A DNA stretch of 5,467 nucleotides from Lachnospiraceae bacterium (GTDB taxonomy: Bacteria; Bacillota; Clostridia; Lachnospirales; Lachnospiraceae): contig JAFPYK010000184.1 in NCBI GenBank assembly GCA_017412265.1, forward strand, positions 1-5,467, in the 5' to 3' direction. The notes beneath the pieces were generated by a model. The model had not been told where the DNA came from. It ran no database searches and worked only from the letters and a program-made list of their open reading frames with translations. The translations under genes were made by a program, and so were the position numbers. Shown piece by piece: positions 1-5,467 of the stretch (position 1 is its first letter; each line of letters opens with the position of its first letter).

Positions 1-912
1 ATCGAGAATAAAGACATCGACTATGTGCTTGCGATCTACCGCAATCACAGTATTTCCGGAGCTGCGGAAGAACTCTTCATCACACAGCCGGCCCTGACCA
101 AGTATCTCCAGAACCTGGAGTCCCGATTAGGCGTGGTACTCTTTGAGCGCACCCGCCGACATGTGAAACTGACCGAGGCCGGAGCCCGCTACATCAAATA
201 CGCGTCCCAGATCGCATCTCTGGAGAAGGCTCTGGAGCGCGAGATGGCGCTGGTCAAATACGAGGAGCAGAATTCTCTACGCGTCGGCTATTCCAACACC
301 GATGTGCGCAACTACGTGATTCAGGCCGCCGATTCGTTGATGGAGAAAAACCCTTCTCTGAGCATACAGCTGGAGGAGAAGACCAGCATCAATGTCGAAA
401 ACTCCATGCTGGACGGATCGATCAACATCGGTTTTCTGGCTCTCCCGGAGACAATCCATCCTTCCCTCTCGGCAACTGTGCTGTTCGAAGAGAGCATCCT
501 GCTGGCTGTCCCAGAGGAGCATCCCCTGGCCGCAAGCGGGATGCCGATCCGAGGTTCGAAATACCCCTGGGTAGATCTCGGGAAATTTGCAAATGATCGC
601 TTCATCCTTCGCAGTGCAGACGCCCGTTTCCGCGAGATCGTCAACAAGCTCTTCGATCAGTATCAGTTCTCCCCGAAAATCTTCACGACGACCCGCAGCC
701 AGCACTCTTCCATCGAGTACGCGGAGCGCTACCGAGTCTGCACGATGACCACGGAATCCTTCATGAATCTGAAGACTCCGGGATCCATGAAATTCTTCCT
801 CGTGGGATCACCGATGGAGACCATTCAGGTCGGATATGTGACCAGGAAAGATTCCCCGGTCTCCCAGCCGATGAGGGACCTCCTGACAGAGGTTTACCGT
901 CTGATCACTTAA
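1..912 (+). CDS. LysR-type transcriptional regulator (5' end truncated by window)
   Basis: This is a DNA-binding transcription factor of the LysR family. The frame is open from the first base, giving 303 visible codons before TAA. The visible protein begins IENKDIDYVLAIYRNHS, and aligning this by eye to the usual LysR start (about ten residues up to the YFL-like motif) suggests only the start codon and perhaps a few residues are missing. The GTG at position 25 lies inside the first helix and is not a credible start. The winged helix-turn-helix spans about residues 10-60, with the family core AAEELFITQPALTKYLQNLE and LFERTRRHVKLTEAG. A linker helix follows (about 62-88). The periplasmic-binding-protein-like effector domain starts near LRVGYSNTD (about 93) and runs to the end. 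Length is normal for the family (about 300 aa). It converges on the amidase operon, with a shared hairpin between them. Its inducer and targets cannot be read from sequence. The family call is very secure. Confidence 0.95.
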   Translation: MENKDIDYVLAIYRNHSISGAAEELFITQPALTKYLQNLESRLGVVLFERTRRHVKLTEAGARYIKYASQIASLEKALEREMALVKYEEQNSLRVGYSNTDVRNYVIQAADSLMEKNPSLSIQLEEKTSINVENSMLDGSINIGFLALPETIHPSLSATVLFEESILLAVPEEHPLAASGMPIRGSKYPWVDLGKFANDRFILRSADARFREIVNKLFDQYQFSPKIFTTTRSQHSSIEYAERYRVCTMTTESFMNLKTPGSMKFFLVGSPMETIQVGYVTRKDSPVSQPMRDLLTEVYRLIT

Positions 913-938
913 AGATTTGGCAAATAGAATACAACCGG

Positions 939-980
939 CAAATCGCCGGGGAGAACCTGTAAGTTCTCTCCGGCGATTTG
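939..980. terminator. Long hairpin, probable bidirectional terminator between convergent genes
   Basis: Two 18-nt arms, 939-956 (CAAATCGCCGGGGAGAAC) and 963-980 (GTTCTCTCCGGCGATTTG), are complementary at every position if one G-T (G-U in RNA) pair is allowed. The loop is the 6 nt at 957-962. The hairpin starts 26 nt after the LysR stop and ends 39 nt beyond the amidase stop, where a terminator serving both converging genes would be expected. The outer A/T pairs supply short A and T runs on each side, but neither strand has a long uninterrupted U tract. Termination is therefore likely but may be imperfect or assisted. Confidence 0.75.
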
Positions 981-1019
981 TCATAGGTAGGATTATAATG
1001 GCTTTCCGGGCTCATTCAC

Positions 1020-2432
1020 TTAGTCAAGCACAGGCAGTTTGCGGGCGCACAGCGTCTCGTCCAGGAGCTGCGCGAGGGCAAACATCTTCTTCTCCTCATA
1101 AGCCTTGCAGGAGATCTCAATACCGATCGGCACGCCGATCGGGGCGTTCTCATCCGGCTTCGAGAATCCGCCGGCAATCACAATCGCCGGGAATCCGGTG
1201 ATCGCCGCGACGATACCGTTGCGGCCGCGCTGCTGCGCGGGGTCGCCGATCTTCGCGATCAGATAGCTCTGATGCGGGTAGAGCAGGGCGTCCACACCCA
1301 TGGCATCCATCTGGTCGGACACCTTCTTCGTCAGGACCTCCTTGCGCTCCAGCTTCTCGCGGATGATCTCCGTGCCCTGTCCCTTGGCCGCGCATGCGCC
1401 CTCCAGGCGCTTCTGCACCTCCGGGCACGCCTTGTTCGCGTCGCGGATTTCCTCGACGGTCATACCGAAGAGCTTCTCCACATACGGATTCATCTGGTCA
1501 TAGACCCCGTAATTGCCCATGTCGTAGTTGTCGGTGAGATATTTGACATTGATCTCCGGCATTTCGAAATCGACCACCTTGCCGCCCTTCGCCTCGATGG
1601 CCTTGATCGAAGCGTCAACCACGGCGTTCACATCCTCGTCATCCGAGAGGAGCTGCCTTAAGAGGCCGAACGTACAGCCTTCGAAGCTGGTCATCCGCTC
1701 GTAGGCCGTCAGATCCTCGTCCAGATCATTCATGACCGTGAGCACGCGTGCGATATCATCCACGGTACGTCCCATCGGGCCGCAGATATCCTGCGAAGGC
1801 TTGCACGGAAGCGAGCCCAGATTGCGCAGCGAACCGTGCGTCGGACGCATGCCGATCACGGACGTCGAGCACGCCGGCGAGCGAAGCGAATTGATCGTAT
1901 CACTGCCGATTGCGACTGCCGCGAAATCACAGGCAACCGACACCGCAGAGCCCGAAGAAGAGCCGCCTGCCGTTCTCGTGAAATCAAACGGGTTCGTGGT
2001 CTGCCCGCCACGGCTGGAATTGCCCATGCCGCCCATGGCGAACTCCGTCAGGTTGGTCTTGGCGAGGAAGATTGCTCCCGCCTCACGGATCTTCTTGATG
2101 AAGGAAGCGTCCTCCGTCGGGAAGGCGTAGACACAGTTGCTCGCCTCTGCGACCGGCATCCCTACGACATTGATGCAGTCCTTGACGACCACCGGGATTC
2201 CCTCGAGCGGCCGCACATGGTCACCCTTCCGAAGCCGCATATCTGCAGCCTTCGCCTCTTCCAGCGCATTTTTATTCAGAAACAGAATCGCATGGACTCT
2301 GTCGTTGTATTTCGCGATCCGCTCCAGATAATACTCCACCAGCTCCACGCAGGTGAAGTCCCCCCGCAGCATCGCCTCCTGGAGCTCACGAATGCTTTTA
2401 TTCTTCATCAGCTGATCATATCGATCACTCAT
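1020..2432 (-). CDS. Amidase signature (AS) family hydrolase
   Basis: This is a 470-aa cytoplasmic amide hydrolase of the amidase signature family, which cleaves a carboxamide to a carboxylate and ammonia or an amine with a Ser-cisSer-Lys triad. The triad is visible: Lys84 in GIPVVVKDCINV, cis-Ser158 at the start of GGSSSGS (156-162), and nucleophile Ser182 in GSDTINSLRSPA. The 24-residue gap between the two serines matches that in fatty acid amide hydrolase (Ser217/Ser241). The C-terminal part has the usual GFPAIVIAGGF and PIGVPIGIEI segments. There is no signal peptide. The start is ATG at 2432, preceded by GGAGGA with a 5-nt gap, and it overlaps the upstream gene by 8 nt (ATGAGTGA), so translational coupling is likely. 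It is the last gene of the operon. The two residues before the nucleophile are Ile-Asn instead of the common Gly-Gly. It is not GatA by context, because no gatB or gatC is adjacent. The substrate is unknown; the transporter in the same operon suggests a small organic-acid amide. Confidence 0.95.
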   Translation of the reverse strand: MSDRYDQLMKNKSIRELQEAMLRGDFTCVELVEYYLERIAKYNDRVHAILFLNKNALEEAKAADMRLRKGDHVRPLEGIPVVVKDCINVVGMPVAEASNCVYAFPTEDASFIKKIREAGAIFLAKTNLTEFAMGGMGNSSRGGQTTNPFDFTRTAGGSSSGSAVSVACDFAAVAIGSDTINSLRSPACSTSVIGMRPTHGSLRNLGSLPCKPSQDICGPMGRTVDDIARVLTVMNDLDEDLTAYERMTSFEGCTFGLLRQLLSDDEDVNAVVDASIKAIEAKGGKVVDFEMPEINVKYLTDNYDMGNYGVYDQMNPYVEKLFGMTVEEIRDANKACPEVQKRLEGACAAKGQGTEIIREKLERKEVLTKKVSDQMDAMGVDALLYPHQSYLIAKIGDPAQQRGRNGIVAAITGFPAIVIAGGFSKPDENAPIGVPIGIEISCKAYEEKKMFALAQLLDETLCARKLPVLD

Positions 2433-3042
2433 GGTTCTCCTCCGTTTCTTTTCTTACTCCCTGCCCCGTAAAATCCCGATGCAGAATCCTGTGAATCTCC
2501 ACCGCGTTCTCCGGCAGCAGGTTATATAAGATCATCAGATCTCCGTTCTTGCGTCTCATGGTCTGCGGGTTGATGGGAATATAGGTGATGTTATTCTCCC
2601 CCGCCTTCTTCGGAAGCCGGTCGCACAGCAGGTCCCAACCCGCCTTCTCCAGAGCCTCCGTCTCCCGATACGAGTCGAATTCAGCCTTTCTCTTCGCCGC
2701 GGTCCGGAACGATCCCGCCAGATAGAGGAGCCCTCCGGCGACGAAGAGCACCCCTGTGGAGATGAAGAACGCCCCGTATTTCCCGAAACTGGTGATCAGA
2801 ATCATTCCCAGAACGATCACCGGAACCATCAGAAGCTGCAGAATCTTCGGCTTCCGGTACGGATTCCGGACCTCGTCCAGGCGCTTTGTGGCGCAGTCCC
2901 GGCAGACCGAGGCGCTGACATAGTCTCCAATCCCCTGAATACGGCGATGTCCTGACAGATCACGGATGTGAAATGTCAGGACCTCCATTGCCTGATAACT
3001 GAATTCTGACTCGTGTTCACAGATGTAACACGGTCGGTTCAT
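2425..3042 (-). CDS. Uncharacterised membrane protein with two CxxC pairs and two membrane segments
   Basis: I do not recognise this 205-aa protein as a named family. The N-terminal region (1-60) carries Cys5-x-x-Cys8 (RPCYICEHE) and Cys47-x-x-Cys50 (SVCRDCATKRL), the layout of a four-cysteine zinc-binding or redox module. A basic stretch (59-66) is followed by two hydrophobic segments at about 67-85 and 90-110, which would form a helical hairpin. A charged C-terminal region (about 112-205) follows. Two membrane passes would put both soluble parts on the same side, and the flanking basic residues suggest the cytoplasm. The start at 3042 is 6 nt after the transporter stop and keeps the first CxxC pair; no good Shine-Dalgarno sequence precedes it, so reinitiation after the transporter is likely. 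Its end overlaps the amidase start by 8 nt. It could be an accessory or regulatory subunit of the transporter, but function is unknown. The gene itself is secure from the tight operon packing and membrane-protein character. Confidence 0.85.
   Translation of the reverse strand: MNRPCYICEHESEFSYQAMEVLTFHIRDLSGHRRIQGIGDYVSASVCRDCATKRLDEVRNPYRKPKILQLLMVPVIVLGMILITSFGKYGAFFISTGVLFVAGGLLYLAGSFRTAAKRKAEFDSYRETEALEKAGWDLLCDRLPKKAGENNITYIPINPQTMRRKNGDLMILYNLLPENAVEIHRILHRDFTGQGVRKETEENHE
2438..2443 (-). promoter_or_regulatory. Ribosome binding site of the amidase, inside the upstream gene
   Basis: On the minus strand the sequence reads GGAGGA, five bases before the ATG at 2432. It lies within the last codons of the upstream membrane-protein gene. 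It supports the 2432 start and shows the amidase can initiate on its own as well as by coupling from the overlapping stop. Confidence 0.8.
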
Positions 3043-3048
3043 AGCTTG

Positions 3049-4371
3049 TCAGATCACAAATCCCATGATCAGAGGGGTGATGATTCCGCCGATGACCAGG
3101 ACCAGCGCGCCGCCGAGTCTCGAAGAGATCTGTGCGAACGGCATCAGTTCCATACGGTTCGCCGCCGACAGGGTCGCGATATCACCGTTGCCGCCCATGT
3201 TCGACATACACAGGCCGCCCGTGATACCGCCTTCCAGGAAGAACAGACCACACCATTTGCCTACGAAAGCAGCGCCGATGAAAGCAGTTGCGCAGCAGAC
3301 CAGGCACAGGACCAGGTAAGACCAGGTCATGCTCTCGATGATCGCGGCAATGTCCAGATAGATCAGACCGGTTGCAGCCAGGATCGCAGGGGAGAACAGA
3401 CGGACGATCAGGGTATACCACTGATGCGCACCGATCTCAACTGCCTCAGGCAGGATGCCCGTGATCTTGCAGACCGCGACGGAGATGATCATCCATGCAT
3501 ATGCGTGAATGGAGATGGAAGGAACGAGCAGGTTCCACAGCTTCGCGAGAATGAAGCCCCAGGCGAAGAACGCGCCCATGGTAAGACAGCCGGCTGCCAG
3601 ATACTCTAACTTCAGCTCTTCTCTCTTAGCCTTCATCTCAGGGCTGATCTGCAGATCCTTCGGATCCATGCCGCCGGTCTTCTGCAGAAGCATACCGTTA
3701 CCATTTAACTTCGGGCTCTTGATCAGCTTGCAGAGCAGACCTGCCATGATGATAGAGACCGCGTTGCCGATGGTGATCGTAGGCGTCATGATGCCGATGC
3801 CTTCTGCCGCGGAGATGAAGCCGTTTGCCTCATAAACCTTCGCCAGAGCCGTGCCGCTGCCGAAGCCGCCGCCCATGATCGGCATAGCGATGTAGAGGAT
3901 CGCGTTCGCCCAGCCATAGCCCATCACAGAGCCTAACAGCGCGAGACATGCGAAGCTCAGAACCAGGCCGCCGATGATGGAAGGGAAGTATCTCTTCGAA
4001 GAAGCAACCAGCAGCTTCTTGTTCATGCCGAGCACGGAGCCGCAGATCAGGGATGCGATAAATACATCCAGGAAACCGCCGGAGACACCGAAGTAGTTGC
4101 CGATGTTCTCAGCCAGAGACTCCGGCACCAGCTTCAGCCATGCCATGACAGCCGTCATGATCATGATGAAGATCGAGCCGCCGCCGAGATAATCCTTCAC
4201 GATCGGCAGATGGTCGCCGGCCCATTTCAGAACCGTACCGGTGACGATCATCCAGGCGATGCCGCCCACCATACCTCCGGGAAGAACTCCCGCATACAGT
4301 GCCGCATATACGATTACAAAATAGATCGCAAAGAGCCAGATCGGGAGATCAAAGAGTTTGAACTTTTTCAT
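3049..4371 (-). CDS. 2-hydroxycarboxylate transporter family (CitS/MaeN-like) secondary carrier
   Basis: This is a 440-aa integral membrane symporter of the 2HCT family, which imports citrate, malate or related hydroxycarboxylates with Na+ or H+. About eleven hydrophobic segments are visible, beginning at residue 10. Both family reentrant-loop motifs are present: GGGFG (167-171) after LYIAMPIM, and GGNGD (393-397) in CMSNMGGNGD. The C-terminal signature ANRMELMPFAQISSRLGG (404-421) includes Arg418, which lines up with the substrate-binding Arg428 of Klebsiella/Salmonella CitS. The residue matching CitS Arg402 is Met392, which points to malate or another dicarboxylate rather than citrate. A poorly conserved hydrophilic stretch (about 217-256, rich in K, E and Q) separates the two halves. 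The start is ATG at 4371 with AGAGGG (4377-4382) five bases upstream. It is the first gene of the operon with the CxxC membrane protein and the amidase. Family is secure; the exact substrate, and so citS versus maeN, is not. Confidence 0.95.
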   Translation of the reverse strand: MKKFKLFDLPIWLFAIYFVIVYAALYAGVLPGGMVGGIAWMIVTGTVLKWAGDHLPIVKDYLGGGSIFIMIMTAVMAWLKLVPESLAENIGNYFGVSGGFLDVFIASLICGSVLGMNKKLLVASSKRYFPSIIGGLVLSFACLALLGSVMGYGWANAILYIAMPIMGGGFGSGTALAKVYEANGFISAAEGIGIMTPTITIGNAVSIIMAGLLCKLIKSPKLNGNGMLLQKTGGMDPKDLQISPEMKAKREELKLEYLAAGCLTMGAFFAWGFILAKLWNLLVPSISIHAYAWMIISVAVCKITGILPEAVEIGAHQWYTLIVRLFSPAILAATGLIYLDIAAIIESMTWSYLVLCLVCCATAFIGAAFVGKWCGLFFLEGGITGGLCMSNMGGNGDIATLSAANRMELMPFAQISSRLGGALVLVIGGIITPLIMGFVI

Positions 4372-4452
4372 AATTGCCCTCTCTTTCTGTTATTAGATTG
4401 TCACGTTGCTTCGGACTTCTGTCCTTGGTTACCTTAAATGTAAAACCGTTAG

Positions 4453-4482
4453 AATATGATTACAACGCATCTGGTATTTCAA
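4453..4482 (-). promoter_or_regulatory. Candidate promoter of the transporter-amidase operon
   Basis: On the minus strand, TTGAAA (4477-4482) is followed after 18 bases by CATATT (4453-4458), which matches the consensus at 5 of 6 and 4 of 6 positions. This would start transcription near 4446 and leave a leader of about 75 nt before the transporter ATG. A perfect minus-strand TATAAT also occurs upstream (4507-4512) but has no good -35 partner. The call rests on consensus matching only. Confidence 0.4.
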
Positions 4483-4643
4483 GTATTCATGAAAAGATAA
4501 CTCCAAATTATAAAACAACTCCCCGAATGATCCTCTTATTTCCCTAAAAATCGTTATATATTTGACACACTTGTGTAATCATGACCGCAGTTGGAAGCAG
4601 ACATCCGTTATGTGATCTTGCTTCATCGATGCGCCAGAATAAA

Positions 4644-4666
4644 GCGGCAGAGTGCTGCCGTGCCGC
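4644..4666 (+). other. Overlapping alternative hairpins upstream of the serine hydrolase
   Basis: CGGCAG (4645-4650) pairs perfectly with CTGCCG (4655-4660) around a 4-nt loop. The overlapping GCGGCA (4644-4649) can instead pair with TGCCGC (4661-4666). The two stems are mutually exclusive. A TTTT run (4670-4673) follows after a short GC stretch. It could be a terminator, attenuator or chance structure; the sequence does not decide between these. Confidence 0.35.
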
Positions 4667-4734
4667 CGGTTTTCTCTATAACTTTTCCCCATAACTTCAT
4701 GCCCAAGCCTCATGTCTGCAGCCGCCCCGCGAGG

Positions 4735-4763
4735 TGTGCAACCCCCTCATTTCGTATTATGAT
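4735..4763 (+). promoter_or_regulatory. Weak candidate promoter of the serine hydrolase
   Basis: TATGAT (4758-4763) matches the -10 consensus at five of six positions. The hexamer 17 bases upstream, TGTGCA (4735-4740), matches the -35 at only three. Transcription would begin roughly 35 nt before the ATG. A perfect TTGACA at 4562-4567 has no suitable -10 at normal spacing, so this site is preferred, with low confidence. Confidence 0.3.
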
Positions 4764-4792
4764 AAATGCAAAGAATGGTTCGAAGATCAACG

Positions 4793-4800
4793 AGAGGAGG
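4793..4800 (+). promoter_or_regulatory. Strong ribosome binding site of the serine hydrolase
   Basis: AGAGGAGG ends six bases before the ATG at 4807. This near-perfect Shine-Dalgarno sequence fixes the start and rules out the later in-frame ATG at 4828. Confidence 0.85.
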
Positions 4801-4806
4801 ATACAA

Positions 4807-5467
4807 ATGTTTGATTTACAGCCTTTTATGCATGAAGTCCTGAAAAAGAAAATCAACTGTCTGGCCGTCACCGTGCGCCAGAATAACGAGATTCTCAACA
4901 AATTCTCCTGGAACGACGCCTACACGAGGGATCGCTGCAACGTCAATTCCATCTCCAAGAGCGTCACCTCCCTGGCCGTCGGCATCGCCCAGCAGGAAGG
5001 CCTGCTCAACATCAACGACCGAGTCATCGATTACTTCCCGGAAGACGTCCCGGACCCGATGCCCCGCTACCTCGACGAGCTCACCATCCGGGATCTTCTG
5101 ACCATGACCGCCGGCTACGCCAAAAACACCCTTCCCCGGCCCGCCAGAGATCTTCTGGAGGACCCCAACTGGGTCAAATACATCTTCTCCCAGGAAATCG
5201 TCTACCAGCCCGGCACCTTCTTCGTCTATGACAACGGCTGCACCTTCCTGTGCTCCAAAATCATCGAGAAGCGCTCCGGCCAGACGCTGCTCAACTACTT
5301 GAAGCCCCGGCTCTTCACGCCTCTCGGCATCATGAATCCTCAGTGGTTCACCAGCCCCCTGGGCACCTCCCTCGGCTGCAGCGGCCTGCACTTAGACACC
5401 AAGGAGCTCACCGAGATCGGCCAGGTCTGCTTAGACGGCGGCCTCTGGAAAGGGCAGCAGCTTGTCC
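4807..5467 (+). CDS. Beta-lactamase-fold serine hydrolase (3' end cut by window)
   Basis: The first 220 codons of a serine hydrolase of the beta-lactamase/penicillin-binding superfamily (class C, EstB or NylB-like) are present, and the frame is still open at the window edge. The SxxK motif is at Ser48-Ile-Ser-Lys51 in NVNSISKSVTSLAVG, giving the nucleophile and general base. The second motif, YxN, is Tyr141-Asp-Asn143 in FFVYDNGCTFL. Family landmarks between and after them are LTIRDLLTMTAGY (92-104) and PLGIMNPQW (172-180). The third motif (KTG or HxG-like) would lie beyond the window. No signal peptide is seen: the protein starts MFDLQPFMHEVLKKK, so it is probably cytoplasmic, which fits an esterase or amide/peptide hydrolase better than a periplasmic or secreted antibiotic resistance beta-lactamase. 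It is transcribed divergently from the transporter operon. Its substrate is unknown. Confidence 0.92.
   Translation, partial: MFDLQPFMHEVLKKKINCLAVTVRQNNEILNKFSWNDAYTRDRCNVNSISKSVTSLAVGIAQQEGLLNINDRVIDYFPEDVPDPMPRYLDELTIRDLLTMTAGYAKNTLPRPARDLLEDPNWVKYIFSQEIVYQPGTFFVYDNGCTFLCSKIIEKRSGQTLLNYLKPRLFTPLGIMNPQWFTSPLGTSLGCSGLHLDTKELTEIGQVCLDGGLWKGQQLV

Larger units (their letters stand above)
4372..4806. other. Divergent intergenic regulatory region (435 bp)
   Basis: No convincing gene lies here. The left part (about 4430-4580) is clearly AT-rich and holds the best promoter candidate for the leftward operon, plus small palindromes. The right part (about 4620-4745) is GC-richer and holds overlapping short hairpins upstream of the serine hydrolase. 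Short open frames in the stretch, such as the minus-strand one at 4710-4901, lack a good ribosome binding site and overlap the real gene at 4807. I recognised no known riboswitch or T-box, though low-conservation elements could be missed by eye. Confidence 0.7.

Noticed and set aside
994..999. Perfect TATAAT on the plus strand after the hairpin
   Set aside because: No -35-like hexamer 16-18 bases upstream, and it would drive antisense transcription into the amidase; most likely chance.
1836..2471. Long plus-strand open frame (211 codons) opposite the amidase
   Set aside because: It is arginine/histidine-rich antisense reading of a clearly conserved amidase including its triad motifs; it has no family motifs and exists because of the GC-rich third positions of the real gene.
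3297..3328. Three closely spaced GACCAGG copies
   Set aside because: Explained by repeated CTG-GTC (Leu-Val) codons and similar codons in a transporter membrane helix (WSYLVLCLVCC); not an independent repeat array.
3013..3609. Plus-strand open frame (198 codons) opposite the transporter
   Set aside because: Low-complexity D/Q/R-rich translation lying antisense to the GGNGD and SSRLGG signature region of the transporter; a coding shadow.
4413..4424. GGAC-TTCT-GTCC mini-hairpin in the transporter leader
   Set aside because: Only four base pairs with no extension; too weak to call a regulatory element.
4630..4886. 13-nt direct repeat TGCGCCAGAATAA at 4630-4642 and 4874-4886
   Set aside because: One exact 13-mer pair in a window this size is only mildly unexpected by chance, the second copy is ordinary coding sequence (VRQNN), and there is no flanking similarity or element between the copies.
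4816..5391. Minus-strand open frame (191 codons) opposite the serine hydrolase
   Set aside because: Rich in G, V, D and E as expected from the antisense of a GC3-biased gene, with no recognisable motif; the plus-strand frame has SxxK, YxN and a strong ribosome binding site.

Overview
This window looks like a piece of a chromosome from an anaerobic member of the Bacillota, most likely a Clostridia or Lachnospiraceae-type organism. The reasons are strong AGGAGG-type ribosome binding sites, moderately GC-rich genes with C or G favoured at third codon positions, AT-rich intergenic DNA, and a 2-hydroxycarboxylate transporter family (2HCT) carrier, a family common in Firmicutes. The taxonomic call is an inference from composition and gene content; no marker gene is present.

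Layout from left to right. (1) Positions 1-912 (+) hold a LysR-type regulator that is missing only its first few residues. (2) Positions 913-1019 are a short convergent gap dominated by a long, nearly perfect hairpin (939-980) that probably ends transcription from both sides. (3) Positions 1020-4371 (-) hold a tight three-gene operon. Transcription order is a CitS/MaeN-type 2-hydroxycarboxylate transporter (3049-4371), a small unknown membrane protein with two CxxC pairs (2425-3042), and an amidase signature hydrolase (1020-2432). The first junction is 6 nt and the second is an 8-nt overlap, so the genes are almost certainly co-transcribed and partly co-translated. (4) Positions 4372-4806 are a 435-bp divergent regulatory region. 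(5) Positions 4807-5467 (+) hold the first 220 codons of a beta-lactamase-fold serine hydrolase that runs off the window.

How the genes may work together. The operon pairs a sodium- or proton-coupled carrier for hydroxy/dicarboxylates with a cytoplasmic amidase. A reasonable but unproven reading is import of a small organic acid, possibly one carrying an amide, followed by hydrolysis that releases ammonia and a carboxylate. The transporter has Met where CitS has a citrate-contacting Arg, which argues against plain citrate as the substrate. The adjacent LysR regulator is a candidate controller of the operon, but its orientation (convergent, 3 kb from the operon promoter) makes this a hypothesis. 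The divergent serine hydrolase shares the intergenic region and could be co-regulated. I found no mobile element, CRISPR array, tRNA or rRNA. The most novel item is the uncharacterised CxxC membrane protein embedded between transporter and amidase.
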